This document shows, in pieces, positions 37,169-46,559 of a stretch of DNA of 64,000 nucleotides. The notes beneath the pieces are model-generated. The model was given only the letters and a program-made list of their open reading frames with translations. It was not told where the DNA came from and did not search any database. Position 1 is the stretch's first letter. Each line of letters starts with the position of its first letter. Both the position numbers and the translations under genes were made by a program. Origin of the DNA: Fodinibius saliphilus (GTDB lineage: Bacteria > Bacteroidota > Rhodothermia > Balneolales > Balneolaceae); NCBI RefSeq assembly GCF_005869845.1, contig NZ_VAWF01000001.1, positions 868,001 through 932,000 on the forward strand, in the 5' to 3' direction.

Positions 37169-38641
37169 ATGGATATAAAAATTATTGGTGCCGGTCTTGG
37201 CGGACTTACTACTGCATGCCTGCTGGCCAAAGAAGGACACCGGGTTACCATTCTTGAGAAAAATGCAAAGCCCGGAGGAAAAATTAATGAGGTTCGGGCC
37301 TCTGGTTTTCGGTTCGATACTGGCCCCTCACTGCTAACTATGCCCTTTATCCTCGACAAACTATTTGAAGAGTGTGGTAAAAACCTCAAAGACTACTTGG
37401 ATATTCAACCCATAGATCCCATCTGCAGATATTTCTACCCGGATGGAACCCAGTTTGACTGTTATCAAAAGAAAGAAGTTAATATAGCACAACTTCAGAA
37501 ATATGCACCCACGGACGTTCAAGCCTTTATCGATTTTCATGAATATGCTGCCAAACTTTATAACCATACAAAAGATGCGTTCCTTTTTAATCCTCTCTAC
37601 GGTCTTTCGGATTTAAACTCATTAGACCTTACTGATTTTTTTAAGATTGACGCATTCAAGACCGTATCTGAGCGTATTGATCGAATGTTCGAATCGACTA
37701 TGCTTCGAAAATTCTTTAAGCGCTTTACTACTTATAATGGATCATCACCCTACCAAGCACCGGCCACGCTCAATGTTATTCCCCACGTAGAACTAGCTAT
37801 GGGTGGGTTTTATATTGATGGGGGAATTTATACTTTGGTTGAAGCATTAACTGAGCTTGCCTACCAACTAGGTGTTTCTATTCAGTATGAAACCAATATA
37901 TCAGCTATAGAAACAGATAACAGTACCGTATCTGGAATCAGAGAGAACACCGGTGAGTTCCATTCAGCAGAAATTGTGGTATCAAATGCAGATGCTGCCG
38001 AAACATACCTGAACTTTCTCCCCAATGATGAACTCCCTTTTTTAAAAAAGAAAAAAATGAATTCACTCGAGCCTTCGTGCTCTGGTTTTGTACTTTTATT
38101 AGGCATTGACAAAACATATAGTGCGCTATCGCATCATAATATCTTCTTTTCTGATGATTACAAATATGAATTTGAGCAGATCTTTGAAGAAAAAGTGATG
38201 CCGGACGATCCCACTATCTACATTGCCAATACTTCCTATTCTAATCCCAAAGATGCACCGAAAGGCGGGTCCAATCTGTTTATCCTGGTTAATGCTCCCT
38301 ATCTAAGCGATAATTATGATTGGGATACGGAAACAGCATCCTATACAAGAAAAGTAATTAGATCGCTCCAAAAACGAGGGCTTAAGAAGCTGAAAGAACA
38401 TATAACCTATAGCGAGACCATTACTCCCAAGGATTTTTATAAACGATATCGCAGTAATAAAGGTAGTATTTATGGGACCTCATCCAATAGTAAAATGGCC
38501 GCATTTTTACGACCCCGCAACAAATCTCGTTCAGTGAAGGGGTTATACCTGGTAGGCGGCAGTACTCATCCGGGGGGCGGCATTCCCCTTGTTACCCTTT
38601 CAGCATTTCACGCCTGTGAACTTATAAGCCGCTTCGAATAA
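37169..38641 (+). CDS. Phytoene desaturase (CrtI) family carotenoid oxidoreductase
   Basis: This FAD-dependent desaturase/isomerase belongs to the CrtI/CrtN/CrtD family. The dinucleotide loop is IIGAGLGGLTTACLLAKEG, with EKNAKPGG after beta-2 and FDTGPSLLTMP. The C-terminal signature is LVGGSTHPGGGIP. Length (490) is right. It could be phytoene desaturase or a later step such as CrtD; I leave the symbol blank because no phytoene synthase lies next to it. Pink or orange carotenoids are common in this lineage. The leader carries an inverted repeat. Confidence 0.88.
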   Translation: MDIKIIGAGLGGLTTACLLAKEGHRVTILEKNAKPGGKINEVRASGFRFDTGPSLLTMPFILDKLFEECGKNLKDYLDIQPIDPICRYFYPDGTQFDCYQKKEVNIAQLQKYAPTDVQAFIDFHEYAAKLYNHTKDAFLFNPLYGLSDLNSLDLTDFFKIDAFKTVSERIDRMFESTMLRKFFKRFTTYNGSSPYQAPATLNVIPHVELAMGGFYIDGGIYTLVEALTELAYQLGVSIQYETNISAIETDNSTVSGIRENTGEFHSAEIVVSNADAAETYLNFLPNDELPFLKKKKMNSLEPSCSGFVLLLGIDKTYSALSHHNIFFSDDYKYEFEQIFEEKVMPDDPTIYIANTSYSNPKDAPKGGSNLFILVNAPYLSDNYDWDTETASYTRKVIRSLQKRGLKKLKEHITYSETITPKDFYKRYRSNKGSIYGTSSNSKMAAFLRPRNKSRSVKGLYLVGGSTHPGGGIPLVTLSAFHACELISRFE

Positions 38642-38698
38642 GCTATCAAATCCTAATTTCTTACTAATGAGGCATGCAGCATATCAAGGCTCCGAATA

Positions 38699-39202
38699 CT
38701 ATGCTCCCTTTTCTCCCAAATTAATCACTTCAACATCCTGTATTTTGCCCTCATCGATAGCAAACCGTACACAAGTACGATAAACCTGAAATCCATGCCG
38801 GCCAGCTGCCCCGGGGTTTATAAATAACATTTTATCTTTTTGCTGATCCCGGCCAATCTTTAGAATATGGGAATGTCCACAAATAAATACGTCCGGGGGA
38901 TCATTTTCCATTTCTTCTCGGATAGGCAAACAATAACGCCCAAGCGTACCTCCGATGTGGGTCATCCAAAAATCAATGCCCTGGCGATCAAAACGCTGAT
39001 GCAGTGGGTACTCCTGACGAATATCTTGCCCATCGATATTTCCATATACCCCAATAAGCGGAGCTATTTCTAACAGCTTATCAGCAATTTCAAGGGTTCC
39101 AAAATCCCCGGCATGCCAGATCTCATCCCGGTCTTCAAAAAAGTCAAAAACCTGTGGATCTAGATAAGAATGAGTATCCGATATTAATCCTACTTTGATC
39201 AT
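38699..39202 (-). CDS. YfcE/MJ0936-type metallophosphoesterase
   Basis: This is a small binuclear metal phosphodiesterase (167 residues). All five motifs are present: GLISDTHS, WHAGDFG, VYGNIDG, MTHIGG and CGHSH. The fold and length match MJ0936/YfcE, which cleave phosphodiesters in vitro; the physiological substrate is unknown. It faces the desaturase gene tail to tail with a 57-bp gap. Confidence 0.92.
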   Translation of the reverse strand: MIKVGLISDTHSYLDPQVFDFFEDRDEIWHAGDFGTLEIADKLLEIAPLIGVYGNIDGQDIRQEYPLHQRFDRQGIDFWMTHIGGTLGRYCLPIREEMENDPPDVFICGHSHILKIGRDQQKDKMLFINPGAAGRHGFQVYRTCVRFAIDEGKIQDVEVINLGEKGA

Positions 39203-39313
39203 AGATTATTCTTTATCATTTTCAGCTAAATGATAGGGATTCATTTTATAAGTATATGTGAATGCGGTAATCCCTTGCAAGAAAAACAATTTATTTATTA
39301 TTCAAAATCTAAT

Positions 39314-40333
39314 ATGCCCTTTTTTAGTATTATAATTGTTTCATGGAACGCCCTACACCATCTCAAAAAGTATTTACCCAGTGTTGCTGAAACAGAATAC
39401 CCGAATTTTGAGATAATTTTAGCTGATAACGCTTCTAAGGACGGATCCAAGGCATGGGTCAGGAAACACTACCCCAATGTAAAGATCGCTGAGTTTGATA
39501 AGAACTATGGCTATTGTGGCGGGAATAACCGTGCTGTTTCATATACTCAAGGGGATATTCTTTTATTTTTGAATAATGATGTTCGTGTTACCCCTACTTG
39601 GCTCAATGAACTCGCACAATGTTTTCAAAACAATTCTTCCGTAGCTGCGGCACAACCGAAGATGCTTTCTGATGATCAACCCTCCCATTTTGAATATGCC
39701 GGGGCAGCCGGTGGATTTATTGACCGTTTTGGCTATCCTTTTTGCCGAGGACGAATTTTTGATACCGTCGAAAAAGACCGGGGGCAATATAACGATAATG
39801 CCGATATCTTTTGGGCCAGCGGAGCAGCACTGGCTATTCGAAAAAAGGTATTTAACGAAGTCGGTCCTTTTGATGAGGATTTCGAATTCCATATGGAAGA
39901 GATTGACCTGTGTTGGCGACTCTGGAATAACGGTCACAAAGTTCGATACTGTGCCAACAGTACCGTCTACCATCTGGGCGGGGGATCAATGGCAATGGGG
40001 TCTCCCCGTAAGGTATATTACAACTATCGTAATAATCTCAGGATGCTCTGGAAAAACAGCAGCAGTGATACCTACATCTGGCGATTTGCAGGACGCTACC
40101 TCCTTGATATTGTAGCTTCTTTTCGTTCGCTGCTAAGTGGAAACTGGGAAGAATTTAAAGCCATTGCTCGTGCGCATATGCATTTTTGGCGATCTTTCCA
40201 TAACACGCAACAAAAGCGGAAACAGTTACAAAAGCAGCGTACCGTTATTACCGATCCTGAAACTCTGTTACCCGTTAGTATTATTCATGAATACTTCGTC
40301 AAGGGAAGGAAAATATTCCAAAATATTATCTGA
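39314..40333 (+). CDS. Glycosyltransferase family 2
   Basis: This is an inverting GT-A glycosyltransferase. I place the start at ATG 39314, where PFFSIIIVSWN gives the first Rossmann strand at once; a longer reading adds 28 residues unlike the family. The nucleotide-sugar and metal sites are IILADNASKDGS and LFLNNDVRV. FASGAALAIRKKVFNEVGPFDEDF and EEIDLCWRLWNNG complete the rhamnosyl/Lgt-type pattern. A C-terminal amphipathic part with YLLDIVASFRSLL may bind the membrane. Likely role: O-antigen, exopolysaccharide or glycolipid assembly. The next gene starts three bases after its stop. Confidence 0.88.
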   Translation: MPFFSIIIVSWNALHHLKKYLPSVAETEYPNFEIILADNASKDGSKAWVRKHYPNVKIAEFDKNYGYCGGNNRAVSYTQGDILLFLNNDVRVTPTWLNELAQCFQNNSSVAAAQPKMLSDDQPSHFEYAGAAGGFIDRFGYPFCRGRIFDTVEKDRGQYNDNADIFWASGAALAIRKKVFNEVGPFDEDFEFHMEEIDLCWRLWNNGHKVRYCANSTVYHLGGGSMAMGSPRKVYYNYRNNLRMLWKNSSSDTYIWRFAGRYLLDIVASFRSLLSGNWEEFKAIARAHMHFWRSFHNTQQKRKQLQKQRTVITDPETLLPVSIIHEYFVKGRKIFQNII

Positions 40334-40336
40334 AAA

Positions 40337-40951
40337 ATGGAAGTAAAAAAACTTAAGACGTTAGCACTATCACTCTTAAAAAAGTGGTGGAGTTCTCTGC
40401 TTATTTTCCCTTTTCTGATATATTCATTACATCAGATCTATTGGGCCCTTCGGTATAACATATTTTTTGCGGTTAACTACGACTACCCCTTCCCTTTAAA
40501 TATCGTCTATATTTTTGTCGATAATTTTTTATTGATTGTACATGAAGCCGGCCACACTTTTTTTGGTCTTTTCGGGCTACGCTTTATAACCATATTGGGG
40601 GGATCGCTATTCCAAATTATTCTGCCACTGATAATATTCGCATATTACTGGTTTAACAGGAAAAAGAGGGGCATGCAATTCTCTCTTGTACTGCTAGGTT
40701 TTAGCTGGCTGGATGTAGCTGGTTATGCCGCTGACGGCGGAGCCCGACAACTGCCACTTATTGGTGGACTTGGTAAAGAATCGCATGATTGGTATAACCT
40801 CTTAACACAAATCAATATCCTGGAACATGATCTTACCTTTGCCCTCTGTTTCGTGGCCTTAGGAACCATTTGTTATCTTTGGGCGTTAGTAATTCCGCTA
40901 TTTCCTAAACAACCGGCTGAAGTTTCAATAGACCTTAATTTAGACACCTAA
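40337..40951 (+). CDS. Membrane protein with HEAGH metallopeptidase-like motif
   Basis: This 204-residue integral membrane protein has about five helices. Helix 2 holds VHEAGHTFFG (HEAGH at 69-73), the zinc-binding HExxH found in M50/intramembrane peptidases. A later helix reads SWLDVAGYAADGG (D126), and HDWYNLL follows at 150-156. In this group the second motif could supply the third ligand. No PDZ or C-terminal NPDG motif of classical site-2 proteases is seen, so the class is uncertain. It follows the glycosyltransferase by 3 bp and probably belongs to the same transcript. Confidence 0.72.
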   Translation: MEVKKLKTLALSLLKKWWSSLLIFPFLIYSLHQIYWALRYNIFFAVNYDYPFPLNIVYIFVDNFLLIVHEAGHTFFGLFGLRFITILGGSLFQIILPLIIFAYYWFNRKKRGMQFSLVLLGFSWLDVAGYAADGGARQLPLIGGLGKESHDWYNLLTQINILEHDLTFALCFVALGTICYLWALVIPLFPKQPAEVSIDLNLDT

Positions 40952-40968
40952 TAACATTAATCATTGCC

Positions 40969-41898
40969 ATGAGAGGTATCTCCATTCATTATTCAGTTTA
41001 TGTCCTATTCGGTATATCACTATTATTGATTTTTACATCATGCCATGATCACCAACCTCAAAAATCTCAAAAAGAGTATCAGCAGAAAATTGACAGCTGG
41101 CATCAAGAGCGGGTAACCTCTTTGAAAGAAAATGACAGCTGGTTAACGTTGGCCGGGCTGTATCCCTTGAAGAAAAAAAACCTTAGTTTCGGATCCGATT
41201 CCACAAATGATATTATATTCCCTCCTAAATCAGCAGGTAACATAGGAACAATCACCAGAGAAGACAGTACCTTTTATATTGATATCCGAGATGGCATTAA
41301 TGTTTTACATGACAGTTCCAGAATTTCATCTATAAAGCTGAATCCTATTTCCTCGGATGAGACAACCATCTTGCAACACCAAACCTTTCTCTGGTATATC
41401 ATTGAACGAAGAGGGCACTATTATATCCGATTAAAAGACCAAAAGCACCCAAATTTATCAATTTTCAACGGAATTGACAGGTTTCCAGTTTCCCAAGAGT
41501 GGAACATTAAAGCCTACTTTAAACCCTTTGATAATCCCCAAACGTTGACCATACCAGATATTTTAGGAGATACCTATGAGGAAACGATCTATGGAACCCT
41601 TGAATTTTCAATGGATGGAGAAAACTATAGCATATTACCTATTGGCCATCCTCAAAAGGATGATGAATTTTTCATCGTGTTGGGAGACAAAACAAATGGA
41701 GAAAGCACATACAGCGGAGGACGATATATCTATATCCCCACTCCCAATGAAGATGGCTACACACATATTGATTTCAATAAAGCTTACAATCCACCCTGTG
41801 TGTTTACTGATTTTGCCACCTGTCCCTTACCCCCTCCCGAAAACCGATTAGATATGACAATTACAGCAGGCGAAAAGGTCTACGAAGGTTCTAAATAA
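40969..41898 (+). CDS. DUF1684 lipoprotein
   Basis: The 309-residue protein begins with a lipoprotein leader (LIFTSC, lipidated Cys near residue 25). The DUF1684 pattern covers the rest: EYQQKIDSWHQERVTSLK, SWLTLAGLYPLKKKN, YSGGRYIYIP and the C-terminal DFNKAYNPPCVFTDFATC with PENRLD. Homologues are small beta-rich proteins of unknown role. It starts 17 bp after the HEAGH membrane protein gene and 6 bp before a methyltransferase gene, so an operon is likely. Confidence 0.88.
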   Translation: MRGISIHYSVYVLFGISLLLIFTSCHDHQPQKSQKEYQQKIDSWHQERVTSLKENDSWLTLAGLYPLKKKNLSFGSDSTNDIIFPPKSAGNIGTITREDSTFYIDIRDGINVLHDSSRISSIKLNPISSDETTILQHQTFLWYIIERRGHYYIRLKDQKHPNLSIFNGIDRFPVSQEWNIKAYFKPFDNPQTLTIPDILGDTYEETIYGTLEFSMDGENYSILPIGHPQKDDEFFIVLGDKTNGESTYSGGRYIYIPTPNEDGYTHIDFNKAYNPPCVFTDFATCPLPPPENRLDMTITAGEKVYEGSK

Positions 41899-41904
41899 AT
41901 TATT

Positions 41905-42648
41905 ATGGGTTCACGTTTTTCGGAACAAGCAGATCTCTATGCAAAGTATCGACCTCACTATCCCCCTGAGCTCTACAATATTATTTATAATCACTTACAG
42001 GCTACCGAAAGAGCATGGGATTGTGCCACCGGTTCGGGGCAAGTTGCCAAACAGCTGGCAAAAAACTTTAATCATGTGACAGCTACTGATATTAGCCAGG
42101 AACAGTTAGCACATGCCCCCGAAACAGAGAATATCAGTTATTCCATTGCCCCTGCCGAAAACTCAGGTCTGCCAGCCAATCATTTTGATTTAATCACTGT
42201 TGCCCAGGCTATTCACTGGTTTAGCTTTGATGAATTCTATGATGAGGTCTGTCGGGTGGGAAAAGCTGGTGGAATGCTGGCCGTTATTGGCTATAGCATG
42301 ATTAGTATTGGTGATAAGGTGGATCCCATTTTAAAAGCCCTGTATGAAGAGGCTTTTGGTACCTATTTCAATGAAAACCGTCAATACCTGGACCAGTATT
42401 ACCGAACCATCCCCTTCCCCTTTGAGGAGATCCAAACCCCAAACTTAGAGTATACTGTTTCGTGGTCGATAGATGAACTGGAAGGCTATTTCAACAGTTG
42501 GTCAGCCATCCAAAAGATGAAAAGTAATCAAGGGTATAACCCAGTTCCAAAAACAATAAATAAGCTAAAATCTAAACTTCCGGGAAATAAAAAAATAGAG
42601 GTTTCCTTTCCCATCTTTATGCGACTGGGACGCATAGCCGCCCGTTAA
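41905..42648 (+). CDS. Class I SAM-dependent methyltransferase (Tam/UbiE-like)
   Basis: This soluble methyltransferase of 247 residues begins SEQADLYAKYRPHYPPELY, a typical start of the methyltransferase-11 group that includes trans-aconitate methyltransferase. Motif I is AWDCATGSGQVAKQLA, the acidic residue is in VTATDIS, and FDLITVAQAIHWF is the post-I motif. The substrate is unknown. It ends the + strand run and converges on nfo with a 5-bp gap. Confidence 0.88.
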   Translation: MGSRFSEQADLYAKYRPHYPPELYNIIYNHLQATERAWDCATGSGQVAKQLAKNFNHVTATDISQEQLAHAPETENISYSIAPAENSGLPANHFDLITVAQAIHWFSFDEFYDEVCRVGKAGGMLAVIGYSMISIGDKVDPILKALYEEAFGTYFNENRQYLDQYYRTIPFPFEEIQTPNLEYTVSWSIDELEGYFNSWSAIQKMKSNQGYNPVPKTINKLKSKLPGNKKIEVSFPIFMRLGRIAAR

Positions 42649-42653
42649 GAAGC

Positions 42654-43496
42654 TTAGTCTGCCATTTGATAGAGTAGCTCAATCTCTTCGGGCCATCGCT
42701 CGGTATTAGGTGTTTCCAGTATCATCGGGATATCATCAAAGCGGTCATCCTGCATTAGTAATTCAAAGCCTTTTGTCCCGATCTCTCCCTCCCCAATATT
42801 GGCATGGCGGTCTACCCGACTTCCCAGCTCTTTTTGCGAATCATTTAAGTGCATTCCTTTCAGATACTCAAACCCTACGGTTTGGTCAAATTCAGTCATC
42901 ATTTGTTGGTATCCTTCGGCCGTTGACATATCATATCCCGCAGCAAAGGCATGACATGTATCGATACAAACGCCAACACGGCTTTTATCTTCTACGCCAT
43001 CAATGATTTCAGCCAGGTATTCAAACTTATAACCGATACTGGTGCCCTGCCCGGCGGTATTTTCGATAACAGCAGTTACGCCCTCTGTTTGCTCCAGTGC
43101 CCGATTTATGGACTCAGAATTTCGTTGCAGACACTCATCAACACTAATTTTGCTTAAATGATTACCGGGATGAAAATTCAATAGTTCTATCCCAAGCTGC
43201 TCACATCGCTTTAATTCAACGGTAAAAGCATTTCTTGATTTCTGTAATTTATCCTCATCAGGATGGCCCAGATTAATCAAATAGCTGTCGTGAGGCATCA
43301 CGTAATCCATCTTATAATTAAGATCTGCACACTTCTGTTTAAATCCCTCTATACTTTCTGGGGTAAGCGGCGGAGCCTCCCACCTGCGCTGATTTTTAGT
43401 AAAAAGGGCAAACGCTTTAGCTCCAATTTTATCTGCCCGTTCCGGGACGTTTTCTACACCACCTGCGGCACTTACATGGGCTCCTATATATTTCAT
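42654..43496 (-). CDS. nfo: Endonuclease IV (deoxyribonuclease IV)
   Basis: Nfo cuts DNA at abasic sites in base-excision repair with three zinc ions. I place the start at ATG 43496, where [17 protein letters not shown] is the conserved N-terminus; a longer reading adds 34 unrelated residues. Zinc-site motifs are [42 protein letters not shown] and MILETPN. The length of 280 residues is normal. Confidence 0.95.
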   Translation of the reverse strand: MKYIGAHVSAAGGVENVPERADKIGAKAFALFTKNQRRWEAPPLTPESIEGFKQKCADLNYKMDYVMPHDSYLINLGHPDEDKLQKSRNAFTVELKRCEQLGIELLNFHPGNHLSKISVDECLQRNSESINRALEQTEGVTAVIENTAGQGTSIGYKFEYLAEIIDGVEDKSRVGVCIDTCHAFAAGYDMSTAEGYQQMMTEFDQTVGFEYLKGMHLNDSQKELGSRVDRHANIGEGEIGTKGFELLMQDDRFDDIPMILETPNTERWPEEIELLYQMAD

Positions 43497-43705
43497 AAAC
43501 CTGTGGGTTAAATTCTTTTTAGGACACGAGAGAAGTAATTCAAAAGAAGTAGCAATTTCAACCGCTTTCTGATGAATCACTCCCGATATTATAATCATTT
43601 AAGAGAATTCATCGTGTCAAAACAGGTGTTCATCGAAAACCCCTTTTGAGACATCCTATAATTTCATTAGTTGAGGACAGTTCAATCGCAACAAAGCCAT
43701 AAATC

Positions 43706-44353
43706 ATGAAAAAAATAACATATAGTATCCCGGTTCTACTTCTCCTTTTCATTCTTACCGGTTGTGGCATTCCTTCGGTGCATCCCCTCTATAATCCTGA
43801 CGATTTGGTGGTAAAAGAAGAGTTGTCCGGTAAGTGGAAAAAAAAGGGAAGCAGTGATGTTTATAATGTATTTCATCTACAAGACCTGAAAGTAAATCAA
43901 CAGGTTCGCGACACACTTGGTATCAAAGAGGATGATAGTCTTATTGCGGCCTTTGAGGAGATTAATCTTGATAATACCTACTTGATTGTTGAGTCAGATA
44001 TTGGCGAGGCAGATTCAGAAATTTTCGTAGGCGGGCTTGTAAAGCTTGATAAAAACTACTATTTGGATTTATATAAATATCCAGGTTTCTCTGCGGACAA
44101 CTTTTCATACCCGGTACACCTTTTTGTAAAAGTTGATCTGCATGACGATAAAATTGTAATGCACCAGTTTCGGGAGCAATGGATCAAGGAATTGATCAAA
44201 AAAAGAGAAATTCGTATTAAACATGAAGTCTCTTTTGATAACTTTTTGCTAACGGCTTCTACCAACGACTTGCAAGCATTTATCCGCAAGTATGGAGATA
44301 ACCCAAAAGCCTATGACGGGGATGAACTTATTTTCAACAAAATAAATGATTAG
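43706..44353 (+). CDS. Hypothetical lipoprotein upstream of a LytS/LytTR pair
   Basis: The lipobox is LTGC, with the lipidated Cys at about residue 20, and the mature start IPSVHPLYNPDDLVV resembles many uncharacterised Bacteroidota lipoproteins. The rest is mixed alpha/beta with no recognised domain. Its TAG stop overlaps the kinase GTG start as TAGTG, so expression is tied to the kinase. A sensory input or accessory role is an inference from this coupling only. Confidence 0.7.
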   Translation: MKKITYSIPVLLLLFILTGCGIPSVHPLYNPDDLVVKEELSGKWKKKGSSDVYNVFHLQDLKVNQQVRDTLGIKEDDSLIAAFEEINLDNTYLIVESDIGEADSEIFVGGLVKLDKNYYLDLYKYPGFSADNFSYPVHLFVKVDLHDDKIVMHQFREQWIKELIKKREIRIKHEVSFDNFLLTASTNDLQAFIRKYGDNPKAYDGDELIFNKIND

Positions 44354-45399
44354 TGGACCGCCTTAAGACCTATACCACTGCTTTTTTAAGCAACCACTGG
44401 GTACAGTATTTTTTATTCTGGATGCTTTGTTACTTCGTATTAACAAAGCATTTTTCCTACGATGGTACCATTAAAAAGATTGATCTTATATATACCGGCC
44501 TATTTATGCTGAGTATATGGGGGGCGGTAATCATAAACAGCTTTGCACTTATTCCCCGTTTGCTGGCTCATAAAAGAAACGTTGGGTACCTCGGGTTAAT
44601 AACCCTTACCATGTTGGGAGCCACCTGGTTTAATATTCTTACCTACGAATATCTGTCTGACTGGCTCTTTCCCGACTATTATTTCATCTCATACTTTGAA
44701 TGGTACCAAATTTTACAATATATACTGGCATTCACGGGCATCACAACCCTGTTGCAACTATCACGGAGCTGGTTCAGGGAAGCTGAAATGCAGCAATCAT
44801 TAGCCGAAATAAAAGAGGAAAAAATAGCTACAGAGCTCAAAGCATTGCGAGCTCAAATAAATCCTCATTTTTTATTTAATAGTCTCAATCACATTTATGC
44901 TCTGGCCGTTAAAAAATCATCCCAGACAGCCCCTGCGGTACTTCAGCTTTCTGAGCTTTTGCGCTATGCAATCCAGCGGATGAATCATGAGAAAGTACCA
45001 TTAGAGGAAGAGATTGAATACCTCGAAAAGTTTGTGGCTCTTTATAAAAGCCGAACCCACCATCCTGAAAGGGTTCATTTTTCGGTGACCGGCAGCCCCA
45101 AAAATCTAACTATTGCCCCTTTACTGCTTGTGGTATTTGTTGAAAACTGTTTTAAACATGGCAGCACACCCCTCAAAAACGACTCCATAGATATCTCTTT
45201 ATCCATTGAGGAGCAGAAGCTTCGCCTGCAAACGAAAAACAGAATTTCTCAAGATCATGAACTGCCCAAAATATCGAATGGACTAGGACTCGAAAATGTA
45301 CGACGCCGCCTTGTGTTGCTTTATGAGAATAAGTACAACCTCGACATTAAACGAAATGATCGTTTTTTTGAAGTTGATTTAGAATTGGAACTACTATGA
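44353..45399 (+). CDS. LytS/YehU-type membrane sensor histidine kinase
   Basis: This histidine kinase has four membrane helices in residues 18-135 and no obvious extracellular sensor domain. A coiled coil leads into the His_kinase box LRAQINPHFLFNSLNHIYAL, with H172 as phosphoacceptor. An HATPase_c domain follows (VFVENCFKHGSTPL and NGLGLENVRRRL). It starts at GTG 44353, overlapping the lipoprotein stop, and ends in ATGA shared with the response regulator. This three-gene order suggests a single signalling unit. Confidence 0.92.
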   Translation: MDRLKTYTTAFLSNHWVQYFLFWMLCYFVLTKHFSYDGTIKKIDLIYTGLFMLSIWGAVIINSFALIPRLLAHKRNVGYLGLITLTMLGATWFNILTYEYLSDWLFPDYYFISYFEWYQILQYILAFTGITTLLQLSRSWFREAEMQQSLAEIKEEKIATELKALRAQINPHFLFNSLNHIYALAVKKSSQTAPAVLQLSELLRYAIQRMNHEKVPLEEEIEYLEKFVALYKSRTHHPERVHFSVTGSPKNLTIAPLLLVVFVENCFKHGSTPLKNDSIDISLSIEEQKLRLQTKNRISQDHELPKISNGLGLENVRRRLVLLYENKYNLDIKRNDRFFEVDLELELL

Positions 45400-46079
45400 G
45401 TAATACTATCACCTGTCTAATTGTTGATGATGAACCTTCTGCCCAGCAGATACTGGAGCGTTATATCTCAGATGTTCCAAGGCTAGAGCTACTCAAAAGC
45501 TGTGACGACGCGCTCCAGGCTCGAAGCTACCTCACTGATCACCACGCTGATTTATTACTGTTAGATATCAACATGCCCACCCTCTCGGGAATTAGCTTTT
45601 TAAAGTCACTGAGAAACCCGCCGGAGGTTATCTTAACTACTGCTTATGACGAATATGCCTTGGAAGGCTACGAGCTAGATGTAATTGATTACCTGCTCAA
45701 ACCATTTTCATTCGAACGGTTCCTGCAGGCAATTTCAAAATATGAGGATCGGGTTCAGAACGATAATCAACAAAATACCCTTTTTATAAAAGCCGACCAC
45801 AAAACATACCGAATCGATAGTGATTCCATCTCATATATCGAATCGTTAGGAGATTATATAACGATCCATATCTCTGATAAAAAGTTGACGACCTACGAAA
45901 CATTGAAGAATATCCAAACAAAATTACCGTCTAACTTTATGCGCGTACACAAATCTTTTATTGTATGCATCGATAAAGTCAACTACCTGGAAGGCAATCG
46001 CCTTATTCTGAGTACAGATGAGATTCCCATAGGGGGAACTTACCGTGAAAAAGTTAAAAGCAGATTCAATATATCGTAA
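45396..46079 (+). CDS. LytTR-family response regulator
   Basis: This is the response regulator partner of the LytS-type kinase. The receiver domain has D11/D12, the phosphoacceptor D57 in LLLLDINMP, and the switch Lys in YLLKPFSF. The C-terminal LytTR DNA-binding domain has YISYIESLGDYITIHI, MRVHKSFIV and the final GGTYREKVKSRF. Length (227) is standard. It overlaps the kinase by 4 bp (ATGA). Targets are unknown. The convergent DUF1761 gene begins its stop 5 bp downstream. Confidence 0.94.
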   Translation: MSNTITCLIVDDEPSAQQILERYISDVPRLELLKSCDDALQARSYLTDHHADLLLLDINMPTLSGISFLKSLRNPPEVILTTAYDEYALEGYELDVIDYLLKPFSFERFLQAISKYEDRVQNDNQQNTLFIKADHKTYRIDSDSISYIESLGDYITIHISDKKLTTYETLKNIQTKLPSNFMRVHKSFIVCIDKVNYLEGNRLILSTDEIPIGGTYREKVKSRFNIS

Positions 46080-46084
46080 TGGAC

Positions 46085-46504
46085 CTATTTCCAGGATCCA
46101 ATAATAAGCCCCATTATCGTAAAAGCAACACTCCAGTAGCCACCGTTTATTCCAATATACTTCCAAGATCTACGCTCGTATAAACTATTGACAGCAAGGG
46201 CAAAAAAGATCCATCCGAATCCGGTTAAAAATCCATATAAGGCCCCAGTGCCGGCCGTTATATTTGAGGCTGCTTCGGGTGACCCCGTTAAAAAGAGAGC
46301 CAGATTTAGTGCCATAATGAGTTCAAAAACAAAAGCCAAACCAAATATTTTAGCCATATTCGCTTCTTTTAGTTTTTCTTCACTTAACCCTACCACTTCC
46401 AACCATGCCGAACCAAAAAGTGGTCCATACCATAACCACCCTACCATAAAGGTTGAAAGTGTAGCTACTAAAACGGCCCACATATTAATGCTGGATAAAT
46501 CCAT
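46085..46504 (-). CDS. DUF1761 membrane protein
   Basis: The protein has 139 residues and four membrane helices. The N-terminal WAVLVATLSTFMVGWLWYGPLFG and the segment VGLSEEKLKEANMAKIFGLAF fit DUF1761, a family of unknown function. It starts at ATG 46504 and is followed on the minus strand by nothing else; the kinase remnant lies 56 bp upstream. Confidence 0.85.
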   Translation of the reverse strand: MDLSSINMWAVLVATLSTFMVGWLWYGPLFGSAWLEVVGLSEEKLKEANMAKIFGLAFVFELIMALNLALFLTGSPEAASNITAGTGALYGFLTGFGWIFFALAVNSLYERRSWKYIGINGGYWSVAFTIMGLIIGSWK

Positions 46505-46559
46505 AGTTCCCCTTTGCTTTAGTTAAATGTTTTTAGACAGCAACATTTTGAAGATTTCC

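Noticed and set aside
39563-40115. Frames of 136 and 147 codons overlapping the glycosyltransferase
   Set aside because: They are shadows of the GT2 gene, which has all family motifs.
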